Assembly: GCF_015832195.1 (NCBI RefSeq)
Contig: NC_052018.1
Span: 65,843,666-65,907,665 of the forward strand
Direction: 5' to 3'
Length of the DNA: 64,000 nucleotides
Source: Motacilla alba alba
Taxonomy: Eukaryota > Chordata > Aves > Passeriformes > Motacillidae
Shown here piece by piece: positions 40,132-53,150 of the stretch (its first letter is position 1; each line of letters opens with the position of its first letter). The position numbers and the translations under genes are program-made. A model generated the notes under the pieces. That model worked only from the letters and a program-made list of their open reading frames with translations, searched no databases and was not told where the DNA came from.

Positions 40132-42206
40132 TCAATATGCATCTAAAAACCTATTCAAATAATATTAAATGATTCAAACTGGCACAAGCATGAAGCCTGC
40201 AGAGAATATGGCAATCCCTTCAGTAACTGTTGCCTTGTCCACAGAAACTTTGCCAGAGTGAAATTCTATAAAAAATCCAAGCTCCAAGCACGTCTCCTGC
40301 CTTACTGCCACAGCACAGGAGGCATCTCTTCCAAAAAGACTTGCAGCTTCTTTCCAAATTTAGGGCACAATGTACCCTGCAACTCATTACCTCCCACACT
40401 AAGAAGGAGACTGCAAACAAAGGTGATCATGTTTTTCAGCTATTAGTTTTTAATAATTCTGGAAATTTGCTGTGAGTTCATTTATTAATTAGTATTTATT
40501 TGCTAACTTTTTCCTGAAGGTAACTGTTGCTTTCACCACTGCCCTGTTTCCAGTACCATTCTACTATGACACCACTGAAAAATCCTCTTTTCTCACAAAG
40601 GGAATGAATACCATAAATTTCTGGCAAAGGAATACTGTCCAAAGACAGCGTCCTAAAGTTCTAAAGACACCATCAAGCACATGGTTCTAATCGTTCTTCT
40701 CTTGGCAAACAAGAAGCTAAATAGCAAGTGTGACTGTAAATGTGGGAACTAATAAAATCAGTCTTTGGCAGCAACACGCAACAAGCCCAGAAGCTTTGCA
40801 AGTGGCCACGTGGTCATGACCATAAACTTCACTCTTCCTTAGTGTTTAATAAATGTCTCTCTTCTGAACCTAGGAACAAGAACAGGGGTTTAATGAAGGC
40901 AGGTGGGACCTGGAACTGACAAAGCAATATGTTTTTCTTCTGAATAAATATTTCATTAAAAGCTCCATGCCAGTCAGCCACTTGTCATTCAGGATGAGAT
41001 AGGGAGGAATTCTGTAATAAGTAGTTAAGTGTCTTGCACAGAGAGACACATCACCACTTTTTTATATCACAGGACACATCATAACTTAAAAATTAGATGA
41101 GAGGATATCTAAACTAGAGAATTCTCCATGCCTCCAGGCCAAGTAGAGCACTGGCTGCTCCATTAAAAGTCTAATTGTGAAGCTTCATACATTTATCCAG
41201 AATCTGAATGTGCATAGCCTTATTTCTCCAGGTAAAACAGCTCAGAACTGTGCATCTTGCTTAATCTGAGGAAGATGAACATTCAGCACATTTAAAATTG
41301 TCCACGTGGAATATTCCTCAGTACTGAGGACCAAACATAATTTTGTATGAAGAAACCACACTGTGGTTTTACTTTAGAGTGGTTTGGCTGCTAATCTGCA
41401 TCTGCCGGTGCCTGATGAAAGCTGTAGTTTGAAAGCTTTGAGTTTCCTTTGTCATCTGTAGGCAAAGCCTTGTACCAAGCTCACTATCTTCCAAGCCCAT
41501 GTATTTTCCCACTATGCCATGGTTTCCTTCCTCCACATTTTCAGTCAGAGCAAAGGCAGCATCCGATGTACCTGTCTCACCATCTGCAGCAGCAGTTTGC
41601 AATTTATTCATTTATAATTGCACGGCTGGTGCTGAGGTCAGGGTGCCTGTATGGGTTTTGCAGAAGGAAACATTCCAATAAAAACTATGAGACATGAGAA
41701 ACAGTAGGATGTTGATAACCTTTGTGTAAACATTTGGTGATTGGGATTTATAATGACAAAATTGACAGGGTATTATCTAAAACACCTGTTGAGAACAAGA
41801 CAAATGGCTAGCCTAGACTGAAGAGGAGGGTATTGCAAAAATGAGAGATGATGTTACTGCTTTTGGAGATTAGCTTAGAACTGCTGAAACACCCAGCTAC
41901 TGTTCGTTGTATTTCCAAATTGCTGTGTGAACCTGATGGTGAGATACTGAGCCTAAAGGTTGCATAATAGTAAAAAGAAATAAACTTTCATTCTCTTTTT
42001 AGAGTAAAAATTGAACTTTAAAATTATTTGTCATTTGGATGAAATAATTCAAAAACCCTTTTGTCAAAAGAAAAACGTATTACCACTATATATTTTAATG
42101 CTAGATTAAGTGAAGGCAAGTGTACTTTAATTATGTGCTGTAATTTGGACCACAATTAAATCATGCAGTTTTTAATTCAGCCACTTCACTATTTCGGTTT
42201 AGATTA

Positions 42207-42272
42207 AAACAAGCAAAAAAAACCCTCAACAAAACAACCAAAAGGCCACAAAACAAAACAAACAAAAAAGAA
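42207..42272. repeat. A/C-rich low-complexity tract (AAAC units)
   Basis: Irregular AAAAC, AACAAA and CCAAAA units. It is the opposite-strand counterpart of the G/T-rich tracts at 1064, 38332 and 56580. Confidence 0.75.
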
Positions 42273-44800
42273 ATTAACTTCTCTTAGATAGACAATTCTT
42301 CACTGGAGGATGGACAAAGGCAGCGATCTCACTGGGTTGTTTATAAAGAACTATCATTTAAATCTAAGCTGAAAAAGAAGCTGCCAAAAGCTTTTGTCTT
42401 TCTGGTGTCAGCTCAACAGACTGCAGTATTAATAAGCAGAGGTCACAGATCAAAGCATACAATTACAGTGACATTTGAACTGCCATTTTTATTAATGGCA
42501 TCATTAATGGTATTCTTTGAAAGGCAATTCCAAGCATAGGCCCGGGAATAATTTAAGACAAGATTTTAAAAGCACAGGGTGGTAAATCATGATTTTTTTT
42601 TTTTTTAATAGAAAGAAGGCCATTAGTTTTTGCACACAATCTGCTTTGATAACACTGCTTGGGGGAATCCATGGTCTGAGTTTGTCCATGCTAATCTTCT
42701 TAATGATGTTTCTTCTATGTTACCCCAAAGGACAAATCCTTCTGGAGTTTGGAAGCTGGCTTTTCAGAATCACACCAACATTCTTGTAAGGACAAAGGCT
42801 TTTGCAGGTAAGAAGGCAGCTCAGCATTACAGAGCTCTCCTTGCAGATGAGCCTCTCTGATGGGAGGTTGAGACGTTGCTGAGGGTTTGATCTTGTTTCT
42901 TCCCAGTTGCACAAAGTTTACCAATACCAGGGAATTTGTTTTCAGGGTACCTGGTACTGAGTGACCTTTCAAATTCACTTCATGTGGAGCAGGTCAGAGT
43001 TGCTCTGAGTAGGGAGGCTGCAATCAGGCTGTTTGCAGAATGCACCAAATGTGACAAGGACAATTGTCGGGTCCAAGCGCCAGGCAGCAGCAGGAAGGGG
43101 TGAGGCTTCTGCAGCCCCAGCTCAACGTGTGCTACTGTGCACAGAAGTCCCAGGGGCTACAGGAATGCTAAAGAGAAAAAATCAGATCTAACACCTGGCC
43201 CTGAATCATACTGGAACAGCACAGCTCAAACATCTGCAGTTACAACTCCTTATTCTGCAACACCGGCTCGTCATACTTGGATTACATTTGGGGATAGCTC
43301 CTGTCCCATGATGGTATTTGACCAACACTGAGGTCACCGTGCTTGCAGAGCTCCTCACAGGCATATACCAAAAAACAAGATAGCATCTTCCTTAACTTTG
43401 CTTTTACAAGGAAAAAAAATAAACAGATATGAAGTTCCTTAGCTCTTGAAGTTGGTTGGTTTGAAATTGACAAACTTTAGGAATACAAAAATTTATATGT
43501 TAGAGAAACACAGAACTGCACTTGAATGGTGGTACGAACATGATTTTCTTTCATTTTCTGTGTATTTTAGTGCTATGGACAAAATAAAAAATTTATTCTG
43601 CTCAATCACTGGCATTTTTTAGAGCATACAGGACAATAGGTATCAGTTGCTGCGAAAAATTCAATGAAAGCTTGCTGGAAGCCACAGCAGATAGAAACAC
43701 CAATCCATAGATCAGCATTTCAGTGTTATTATCCTTCAGGCTGTGCAGATGGTAGTTTTCCCACTGCCTGCTCTTTCCAGGCACTGGCCCTAGTTTCAGG
43801 CACTCTCCATGCCTTATCTCATTTGCATCATTTTAATTTAAAACAATAGTCTTCAAATTTCACAATATTTTCAAGCTCAAAGGAGCCAGAATGACCTGGA
43901 TTATGGCAGACATCTGGAGAAAAATACAGACAGGATCTGGAAGTGCTACAGATTATGCTTACTCAAGCTCCAGATTTCCAGTCCTCTCTGGTTTAAAAAT
44001 CTCTTCTCTCCCCAGGGGAGGTATGTATTTTAGTGCACTTCCATGCTTCTGAAACCACTGTTGGCAAGAGCAAAGCTGATTATTTTCTCAGTCAGGAGGA
44101 ATTGGGTTACTGATCTTGGTACTCAAAGGGTGCTGTGACCTGCACTACACAGGACCAGTCTTGTTCATCAGATACACTCTTCTGCATTGAGAGTCTGAAA
44201 ATGTTTTTATTTATGGAGCTTATTATGCTGATTTATTTTTGTTGACACTACAGGATTTCAAAGTCTGCCAAGAGGCTGAAGTCCTAGAAATTGTGGCCAG
44301 TTTGATACGAAGCGCCTGGACTCAAGAGACATTGGATTTTAAGAGGGAGGCAGGTGCAGGACACAAAGCTTGGCATGACAGATTATCCATCACATGTGGC
44401 AGGGACTGAAAATGGCAGTGCCAAGAGAGCAGCAGCACCCAGCAGCTGTGGATGGGCTATGCACAGGCCAGCCTGCATCAACCTGCTGTTGAGGAAAACC
44501 AGCTCTCAGAAATTCCTGATTTCCCTTGGGCTTGGATGAAATGCTCATCATTTGCCCTCCTTGGGGTTAGTGCAGAAAACAATTCTTCTCTGTTTTCCCC
44601 CTGTGTTGGAACCCTGGTTACTGAGAATTTTAGACTTTCTGTGCTGACAGGCACTGACCCCCAAGAGAACACTGCTTTGGACCTGAGGCCGTGCAGAAGG
44701 CTTCCAAAACTGAATGACAAAACTGGGATTATGGGTGTGTAGTTTGAATAGAAGTGTGTAATATCACATTGCGGAAAACTTAGAGTTTAAGGTTTTAGAA

Positions 44801-44866
44801 TATAGTAATATATAAATTTATATTACTATATATAGTAATATAAATTTATATATATATATTTTTTTA
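44801..44866. repeat. AT-only near-palindromic repeat
   Basis: A TATAGTAATA arm (44801-44810) is matched by TATTACTATA (44821-44830) around an AAATTTA centre. The TATAGTAATATAAATTTATA pattern then repeats once, followed by (TA)n. Cruciform or slippage potential; no protein-coding content. Confidence 0.75.
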
Positions 44867-46809
44867 ATATAAAAAATATAAAATTGAGGTTTTAGGGTGG
44901 TGGCTGGTCCTTCTGCTTCACTTTCTTCTTCATGGGTTTGGGTGGTATCATGTAATTAGATAAAAAAAGTCTGCATTGCAGGCCACGGGTTATTGGATTA
45001 AAAGTAAAAATAATATAGGTGTCATTTCTTAATTGGACAGTTTATCCTTAAAAGGCCTTGTAGAGAGAGAAATATGGCTCCATTTTTAGTTTGTTCAAGT
45101 GAAGTGCTGTAGAAGTCACGGTTTGTGAGACTGTAATATAGATAAGAACTAACAAACATCTGACTCCAAAAAAGAAATACTGTCTTGCTCATTTAATCCT
45201 GACCTTGGCAAGAAAGAAGCAAAAAAAACCACACTTTAACTCCCCAGGATTCTTATCAGCATGATGTAGTTTTCAGTCTGCATGCGAAATCACTGCCAGC
45301 TTTTGTCCTGGATGTGCTGGTGAGACTTTAGCCCATGCCTGTGATTGCACTCGGAGGCAGGTATACAGCACCATTATCAAGAAGTGGCTGGATTGAAATG
45401 GGTTTTGCCCTCCTGGGAAGCGCAGCCATCAACACCCTGCCCTATTCCTGTGAGCATCCCAGCAGGTGAGGCTAGGGGGGAGACTAGAGATTTTTATACC
45501 CTTCTGCATAAGGAGCTGTGAATTTTCAGCTAGAAGGAGCTGAAAAATACCACTGCCAGAGGCATTTTTACTTTTCTACAGAGTAACTACTGGTACTACT
45601 TTCCATAGTGCTCTATTACTTTTCCTAAAGGTGAAGATCAAATACAAACAGACACTGCAGTGTATTCAAGGGTTCCTCTTCAGTGGGTGCAAGGAGCTGC
45701 TCACAGGAAGCATTGCCAGAGAGGTTTTCATGTTGAATGAACTCCATGAGGTATATGGGTGAAAAATGCAGCATCCACTGCATAATACTGGCTATACTGG
45801 CTACCTCCTTCCTTCTGAGCCATATGATGCACCAGGCTATGTGACTCGGTGCAGGACAAGTTGAAGAAGACCAATAACAATAGGTAGAGAAATCTCTATT
45901 TCTTAACTCTAGTCACTCAGCAAGTGAACATTTGATTTTTTCTAATACAAAATATCAGTGTCCTGATGAGTCCTTGGCTGTGACTCACCTTGCAATACAA
46001 AATAATACGAGAAACCTTCATTTAAAGTGCTGCTCTGAATCAAGAGGTTCTCCATTATATCATGTTGCATATACTTATATTGCCTGACAATTAGTATTAT
46101 TGTAATATTATACTGATTATGAACAGAAAAAACGCTGTCGGTGCTACTAATTTCTCATGAAAGTTTAAGCAAAATAGAAATATTTCTTAGAGTTTTAACT
46201 CATTAGTTTCCAACCAAAACTAAAATACTTTCTCAGTCATTTCTATCTAAAAATTAATATTACCGAGTTTCAGGTAATGCATGTATAAGCCTTAAAATTT
46301 GCAGGAAAACCCAGGCTGTAAGACAGCCTTGGAGCCCAGGGTCAGTATGGCACTGGAATTACATTTAGCTCCTAGCTCTGAAGTTTATGTCCTCTTTACA
46401 AATAAGCACGCCTTTTCTTCAAATATATTTGGTTGGAGTCCATATCCATGTTATACACACATACAGGTTTAAATATTTTGCTTTTTGTTCCAAGAGAGAA
46501 AAGCAAGCAGAAATACTTAGGGAAAAAAAGCCAAACAAAAACAACCCCAAAGCATTTTATGTAATCTTTTTCAGGAAACTCCTAATCCTCTAAGTGCTAG
46601 TACTTTTTTAAACATTCTGATGGTTAAATAATTTGATTTTCTGATGTAAAGGTCTTTTACCTAAATTTCCTTCTAATTAATTTTCTAAGTACTCAGAACC
46701 ATCAAAATGGGATTTTAAAAATCTTTTTTATATTAGTATTTTTCTAGAAAAAGTTTTTCAATTTATCCAACCTGAAATGAATTGAAAATCCAGTTTATCC
46801 TGTTTGCTC

Positions 46810-46890
46810 TGTTGATAACTGACTTTGTGCAAGTAACATCACCTGGTGTTCAGTTTATCTTCTATCAAATGAGAACATGAATCCTTCATA
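46810..46890 (+). mobile_element. probable MIR (CORE-SINE) relic
   Basis: GACTTTGTGCAAGTAACATC, CAGTTTATCTTCTATCAAAT and GAGAACATGAAT follow the order of the MIR core and 3' part (GACCTTGGGCAAGTTACTTA, CAGTTTCCTCATCTGTAAAA, GGGGATAATAAT). The comparison is with the consensus from memory; divergence is high, as expected for this ancient family. Confidence 0.45.
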
Positions 46891-49800
46891 ATCCCATTTC
46901 TCTTTCTGTCTCTTGGGTGGAGAGACTCTACTGTGCTCAGGGATCCAGTGCTGTTGGACTTAATGTAGTAATAAATTTAATAACACTGAAGTGGAAGCAA
47001 ACAGTCTTTCTCTTGCCTAATATTCACATGCATGATCAATTATTTTCAGAGCATTTCTCAATATGTTTGTCTAGCTTTCATTTTGCTCTTATGAGGCTCA
47101 TTCCAAATTAAAACTACTTTATTTTGACCTTATTTTCATAATTACATTAAGGTTTTGTCATATTCACTTTCATTAAACTGAATTAAGTCTTTATTAAACT
47201 GTGATTCCCTAAGGTTAGGAGAGAGGAATGAAATGGCATGCAAATATTTCCATATTGAACTGACTTCTTTTCGCTCAGAGCTGTATTACTTAATAATTTT
47301 AAGATTCTTTCCAGTGATAAAAAAAATCTAGTTTCTTAGATTTATTTTTAAGAAGCGTTCAGCTTCTTAAAAATAAAACCAGCAACATTCCAAAAGCACC
47401 AGAATGCATTTGTACATGGTACTCACCTGAAGATACATGAGGGCTGCCTAACCTTGAACATTGTGATCATCCCATGGCTACAATACATGGCTGTGTCCTG
47501 CTCCTAAATTTTCTTCAGACCTGCACTGCAAACTTCGTTACATCTCTGTAGTTTTTTGAAAATTCATCCATTCCTATGTGAAAGGGTCAGCCTAATAACA
47601 TCTCAGTTGTATTTGTTGACTATTCCTGAGTTCCAGCTCTTGAAGATGTTCATTGCAATTTCCTGGAGTTTTAGACTAAAACGCATTTTGTGAGTTCTCA
47701 GTAAGATATGCACAGTATCTTGCAAAATAAACTCCAAAAATGGAAGGGATGTTGCTGGGTGACCTTAATCATTAAGTGGATCAAAATGCCTGTGTGAAAA
47801 TTTTTGATGAGGGTTACTCGGTACACAATTTGTCTTTGGTCATGATCCAAAGCTTATTTAGCTCAGTCCTCAGTGCAAAAACAGCCTACATAGGATTTAG
47901 ATTATAGTCTGCATCTCCATTAAATCCTTTCAGCCACTCCTCTCTTTCAGACAATCTCAGCTTCATTTATCTGATACTTGTTTCTTGTCATGTCTTAGCC
48001 CCCTTTTTGCTTTGAAGTGCCTGTGGCACATTGTCTCCTTATCCTCTTAAGAAAATATTCTTGTGTTTTCTAAGTCCAGGAGATATTTTAAAATTAAAAA
48101 AGGCCCAAATACTTGTTCTCACTGTAAGTGGTACGCAATTTTATTCAAAAAGTTGAAGTAATCCTAGAGTTGAAACCGAAGGCAATGAATGACCTGATAC
48201 AGCTCTCTGACCCTCATCTTGTGTGGCTCAGCCCCACTGAAGAAATGCCTTCCTGAGGTTTGGAGCTCTCTGCTGCACTGACTCCACCTCCTGCCTCATT
48301 CCCACTGGGGCAGCTGCTTCAGCTCCTCAGAGCTCCCCTCCAGGTGTGCAGGGCAGAGGCAGCTGAGCTGCTCTTGCACACCCCTTATCCTTTGGGAGTG
48401 ATGAGGCAAAGATCTCCCGCTTGCACTAGAGAGACTCTACTGCTGTAGCTAATTTACACTGTAGATGTCAGCAGGCTGGAGAGAACTGGGGTAATATTAT
48501 AAATAGGAGTGATCACAGAGCTTTGCTCGGAATTGACAAATAGGTGAGAAAAAGCTTATCAGAACAGATGGCTTGATGCATACCAAAAATACTTTGTGAA
48601 CACATGATTGGACATGACAATCCTTATTGTTTCACAGACCCAGATTTTGATGGCAGAAGCGATACCAACATTTTTGAATTGTGAACAAGGCTTTTTCTGA
48701 AAAGTTTCTGAGTGAAAACTTAGCATATATGAATAGTTTCCCTGTGGGCCTGGTTGTGTCAGCCACACAGACAACATAAGTGGAGCTGACAAAAGCTGCC
48801 TTCCTTTTACACAGTTACATGTGCCAAGGGGGCCTGGTTGCACAGCGTTACCCAGTAAGGCGACACAGCTCTGCAGCAGCAGCTGACACTGCTGCCCTGC
48901 ACAGCTCACACTACGCCTGCCCCCCAAAGAAGCAGCGTTCAGCCTGGACAGATCCTCAGGATTCAGATGATCCAGCTTTAACCTCAGCAGTGCACTATAA
49001 AAGTTAAGTCAGCCTGTAAAAACAGCAAACATAGTTGATCAGTCATTCTCAGAATAATTGTGAAGTATTTGTCCTGACAGATGTGAAATGGCCTTGTCAC
49101 TTAAGAAGTCAAATGGTTTGTTCAAATGCTATACTCAGGCACTTCTACCTGAGAGCTGGTTAGCCCAGCACTGGCTGACCTTGCATCAACAGAAGATCCT
49201 TGTCCCATTTTAGTCAATGACAAGAATTTCAGGGAGGCGCAATAATAGGAAAGATCTCCATTAATCAAACAGAAGTGTTGGTGTCTTCCCTTTCTCAGAA
49301 AAACTGCTGTGCAAATAGAGTCAAAACAGCAATGGGAAGAAAACACAGGACAAGGAACACTTTTTGTCTGACGCGTAGAATAGGAAATTATAAATGTGTT
49401 GGTTTTGCTAATGATTTGGTTTTGCTATAGTTGATCATAAAAGCAGAATATTCCTCCTCTCTGGAGATCTTGTGTCTTTTTTAGTGTGGGTGGAGATATC
49501 TCTTTGTCTAAATTGTCAGTAAATCGGAAAAAGTATCTGAACTTTGTACTTAAAATATCTCAAAATTGTCTAAAAAAGATAAAACTGTCATAATACTTTC
49601 AAGAGAAAGGATGGGAAAGATGGGAGACAACTGGAGTGTGATTACAGTTACAATTGCTTTTCATGTGAACATCATTTTGCTCTTGGGGGAAAAATCACAG
49701 GAATGAGAGGCTTATAAAATATTATCCAATTTCCTATATTTCATAATTCTTAGGCACAAGTTTGCTTTCACCTCTTCCAGAATTTTGAAAAATTATCACT

Positions 49801-52800
49801 ACCTGACAGTTCTAACATTAAAACTAATTGGCGATATTGTGGCTTTTGTCTGTCACTTGACTACAGTTCAACAGCTAGACATGTGCACATAACCTTAGAA
49901 CATGAGTAATGAAGTGACAACGTGCCATGATAATGTAAATGATAATTTGGTATGTTATTGGTGCTTCAGTCTTCTGTGAGTCAGGTCATAGTGAGAAGAT
50001 GTCAGATTACTGGAAAGAAATGTGACATTGTGAATGAAAAAATACCCAACCCATAGCCTTACATTGAACTTCAAAAAAGGCGGAAAAAAAACCCCTTGAG
50101 AACAGGGGCCTTGAGCCATAAAAGTAATGATTTATGCCTCTGCAATTAAACAGGGTATCCTTATGTTTGGTGGAAATTGTAGCAAATGCAGTTTTAAAAT
50201 AAAAATAAGAATTATCACTCTTTGGATTTAAGGGAGTAAATGATTCATTCAAATAACTACACATTCTAGCAAGTTAAATGAGGAAATGTGATTGGTTTAC
50301 AGAGAAGAATTGGAATGTGAGAAAAAATTTACACTTCTATATACTTCTTGTGCCTTATAAGACTCATCTTATTTGGATCATTATTAAATATAAGTAGCTC
50401 CCTGCAGGCCTGTTTTTAATTTAAGGGTGTCAAAGCTGATGAACATGGTGCACAAGCAAGAGCTTGCAGAGTAGAAATGAATGATTACATAATGAAACCA
50501 GATCCACTGGTGGGAAGTTTCTTATCTGCACAGTCTGCTCATTACATTTCACAGCAACCCTACAATTCAAGAAACTCATTGTCAAGCAACTAAGAATAAA
50601 TAAAGCAATGTTTGCAGCTCAACAAGAGAAGTCATTCCTAGTCATGCTTGTCCTTCCTAGCAGAAAGGGGAACAAAAAAGAAAGGACAGCCACGTCCCGT
50701 TCATCATCTGTAGAATGGATTTGTTTCACTGCAAATAGGGAGAGCTGTCCTGAAACAACCCAGGAGCACGTCATGCTGTGTGGAAATGTTCTCAAATGCT
50801 TCCATGCCTATTGCATGATTTTTCTTGAAACAATATGCTCCTTAAATTATTTGGGAATATTTTGTCTTTTCCCTTGTCAATATTTTATTCATGAGCCTAA
50901 TTCACTCAAGGAAGTGAGGTTTTATTCATTTGTGAAATACAAACCAAAAGAAAAGAGAATAATAGACAATGTTCTTCAGGTTAAAATAATTTTATAATTC
51001 TGCTCAACTTGCTCATTAGCCTTGTTTAGACTGTGAAGTTCACAGCATAAGAGAATTGCCTTCCTTGGTGTCTTCTCTATGAGCAAGTAGGCTGCAAGTT
51101 CTTCGGGTTTACAATTACAGTAATTTCCCTTTGTGACTGCAAATACTTCCACTGCTGTGAGGTGCTTCTCCACTCTGTGGGCATCATTAAAGAGGTTTAA
51201 TCATATGCCATATATATGCTAACATCTCTGCTTTCCGTCTTTATACATGGGCTACATGAACTTAAAATCCAGCTATTTATTATTTAATTTTGAGACTTTA
51301 AAATACTGTACCAGTTACCAGAAGCTCCCAGATGATTGTTCTCACAGCTGTTCAGAGTTCTCATGGAGTGAGGATGCAAAATGGAAAATCCTGGTGAAAT
51401 ACAGTGATAACTCAGGGCAGGCAGAGAGGTAAGCTGTCATCCAAACTTTGAGCAGTCTCTAGTGGCACAAGAAACACTGAATTCTCTGGATAATTCGGTG
51501 GCATGTTTTGATCATCATGAACTATTTGAAGAGAACATAGAGACAGACAGCAAATGCACATGCTAGTCAGCGCTGAAGTGGGAGGAGATCCACCAGACTT
51601 CACTGCATGTGTTTCACAAGGACTTGTTCTGGTGTTTGCCAACCTTCACCAAAGGCCAGTTTCTCTGCATGCAACCACATTACCCCAAATGCCCACAGAT
51701 CAAAGCATGTGGGATCTAGTTTTAAAACTCATCTGAAAATTCTATGGGACATACACCACATCAAGCCAAATTAACTGCTTCCAAAAATATGAAGGTTTGG
51801 ATAATTAGCGATAAATGCACATTCTAGACAAGCCCAGGAAATGGGTCTATTTTCTGAAATTCCTTTAAAAAATATGCCCTCCACAACATACTGAGGAGGG
51901 TATTTTGGCAAAAGAATGGACAATCAGCATGCATTCATCATACAGCAATTATCACAGGATATACTACCTTTATTCTTTAATAAGTTTAACTGAGCTAAAT
52001 TCTACCAACCAAGAGGCATATTTTGTCAGAAAATCTAAAGAAATTGCATGACCTCAGGCACTAGTATGAAAGTGCACAGCTTTTAGTTTCCAGATTTTTC
52101 AAACTAATTTATGTACTTTTTTCATGTCTGAAATATATTAGCATTCTATTGTCTAGTTTAAGAACATGACAGTTGAAAGAAAATTATTTTGATTTACCTA
52201 TCCAAATATTTTCTCCTGCTATTATCCCTGAAAATATCTGAGCAGCCTTCATGTAAAAGAGACCGAAAGCGCAAAACCTCATATATATCTGTGGGTATTT
52301 TTGCCTTCCCAGAACTAGAAACACTTCTCTTGTTGAACATTGTTTTTTCTTTAGTAGGAAATAGAAATTGCTCGTGGTTTGCCAAGGATAGTCTATGTGT
52401 TTACAAGGACTGCATGTTCACCTGCCCATCCATCCTTCAAATACCAGGCATTGAACAAGTTCATTCATTTCAGTCATACGTAGGAGGCTTCCAGCCTTAA
52501 TTAAGTCCTAATAACTTTCAGAGAAGTAAGGAACCGGATTTATGCTATGTGTCCAAATCCCACCACAGGAATCTGATGGAAGAGTCCATCCCACATTCAT
52601 CCGGGCAGCAGTGTTCCAGTTCATGAATGGTCACACCAGCTCTGCCCTAACAGTCATCCTGAGTGTAGCTGCGTGCCATCCCTAGCACAGGTGGTGTCTT
52701 CCCCAGGGGGTACACTGAAGTAGTCACAAAAAAGAAATGGGGGTTTCAAAGTGAGAAGAAGAAAGCACTAGGAAAATGAAAATAAGCAATTTCATTCAGT

Positions 52801-53020
52801 TTCATCATTCCACTGAAAAGCCTGTTTAAATGAGGAATTTGCTTTTGTTGCTTCAGGCATAGAGCCACTGTATCTATTTGGGCTTTTATCTGCTGGTTGA
52901 GCTTTTTAAGATTAACACTGCTGTGATGGTGAACAGGCATGATGAATGCTCAGAACTGCAAAGGCAATGAGAGCCAAGGCTGCTCAGCACTTCCCGGAGG
53001 AAAATGGTTTCATCCAGGAG

Positions 53021-53150
53021 AATGAGCACTGGATTGGGTCCCAAATTCCAGTTCTGCCATCAGCTCCCTGTGTGGCCTCCAGAGAGGATTTTGTTCCACT
53101 TTCACGGACATCAAATGGAGATAATGATGCATTTCATCTCACAGCAGCCA
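53021..53150 (+). mobile_element. probable MIR (CORE-SINE) relic
   Basis: GAGCACTGGATTGGGTCCCA, CCAGTTCTGCCATCAGCTCC, CTGTGTGGCC and ATCAAATGGAGATAATGATG occur in the order and spacing of MIR (GAGCACGGGCTCTGGAGTCA, CCGGCTCTGCCACTTACTAG, CTGTGTGACC, GTAAAATGGGGATAATAATA). This is the best MIR-like match in the window. Confidence 0.55.

Larger units (their letters stand above)
29326..43999. other. intergenic sequence downstream of GRM1, first part
   Basis: No gene can be supported. Open frames of up to about 158 codons (for example 29602-30078 on the minus strand) lack recognisable domains, start context or splice partners. Recognisable contents are the T-rich tracts at 32368-32430 and 38332-38390, a duplicated segment at 33734-33906, an 18-bp tandem pair at 37479-37514, an A17 run at 39946-39962, an AC microsatellite at 40114-40131 and an A/C-rich tract at 42207-42272. 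The remainder is ordinary AT-rich unique-looking sequence. Confidence 0.7.

Noticed and set aside
50608..50997. 129-codon + strand open frame in the intergenic region
   Set aside because: Basic, low-information sequence without a domain, start context or neighbouring exons.
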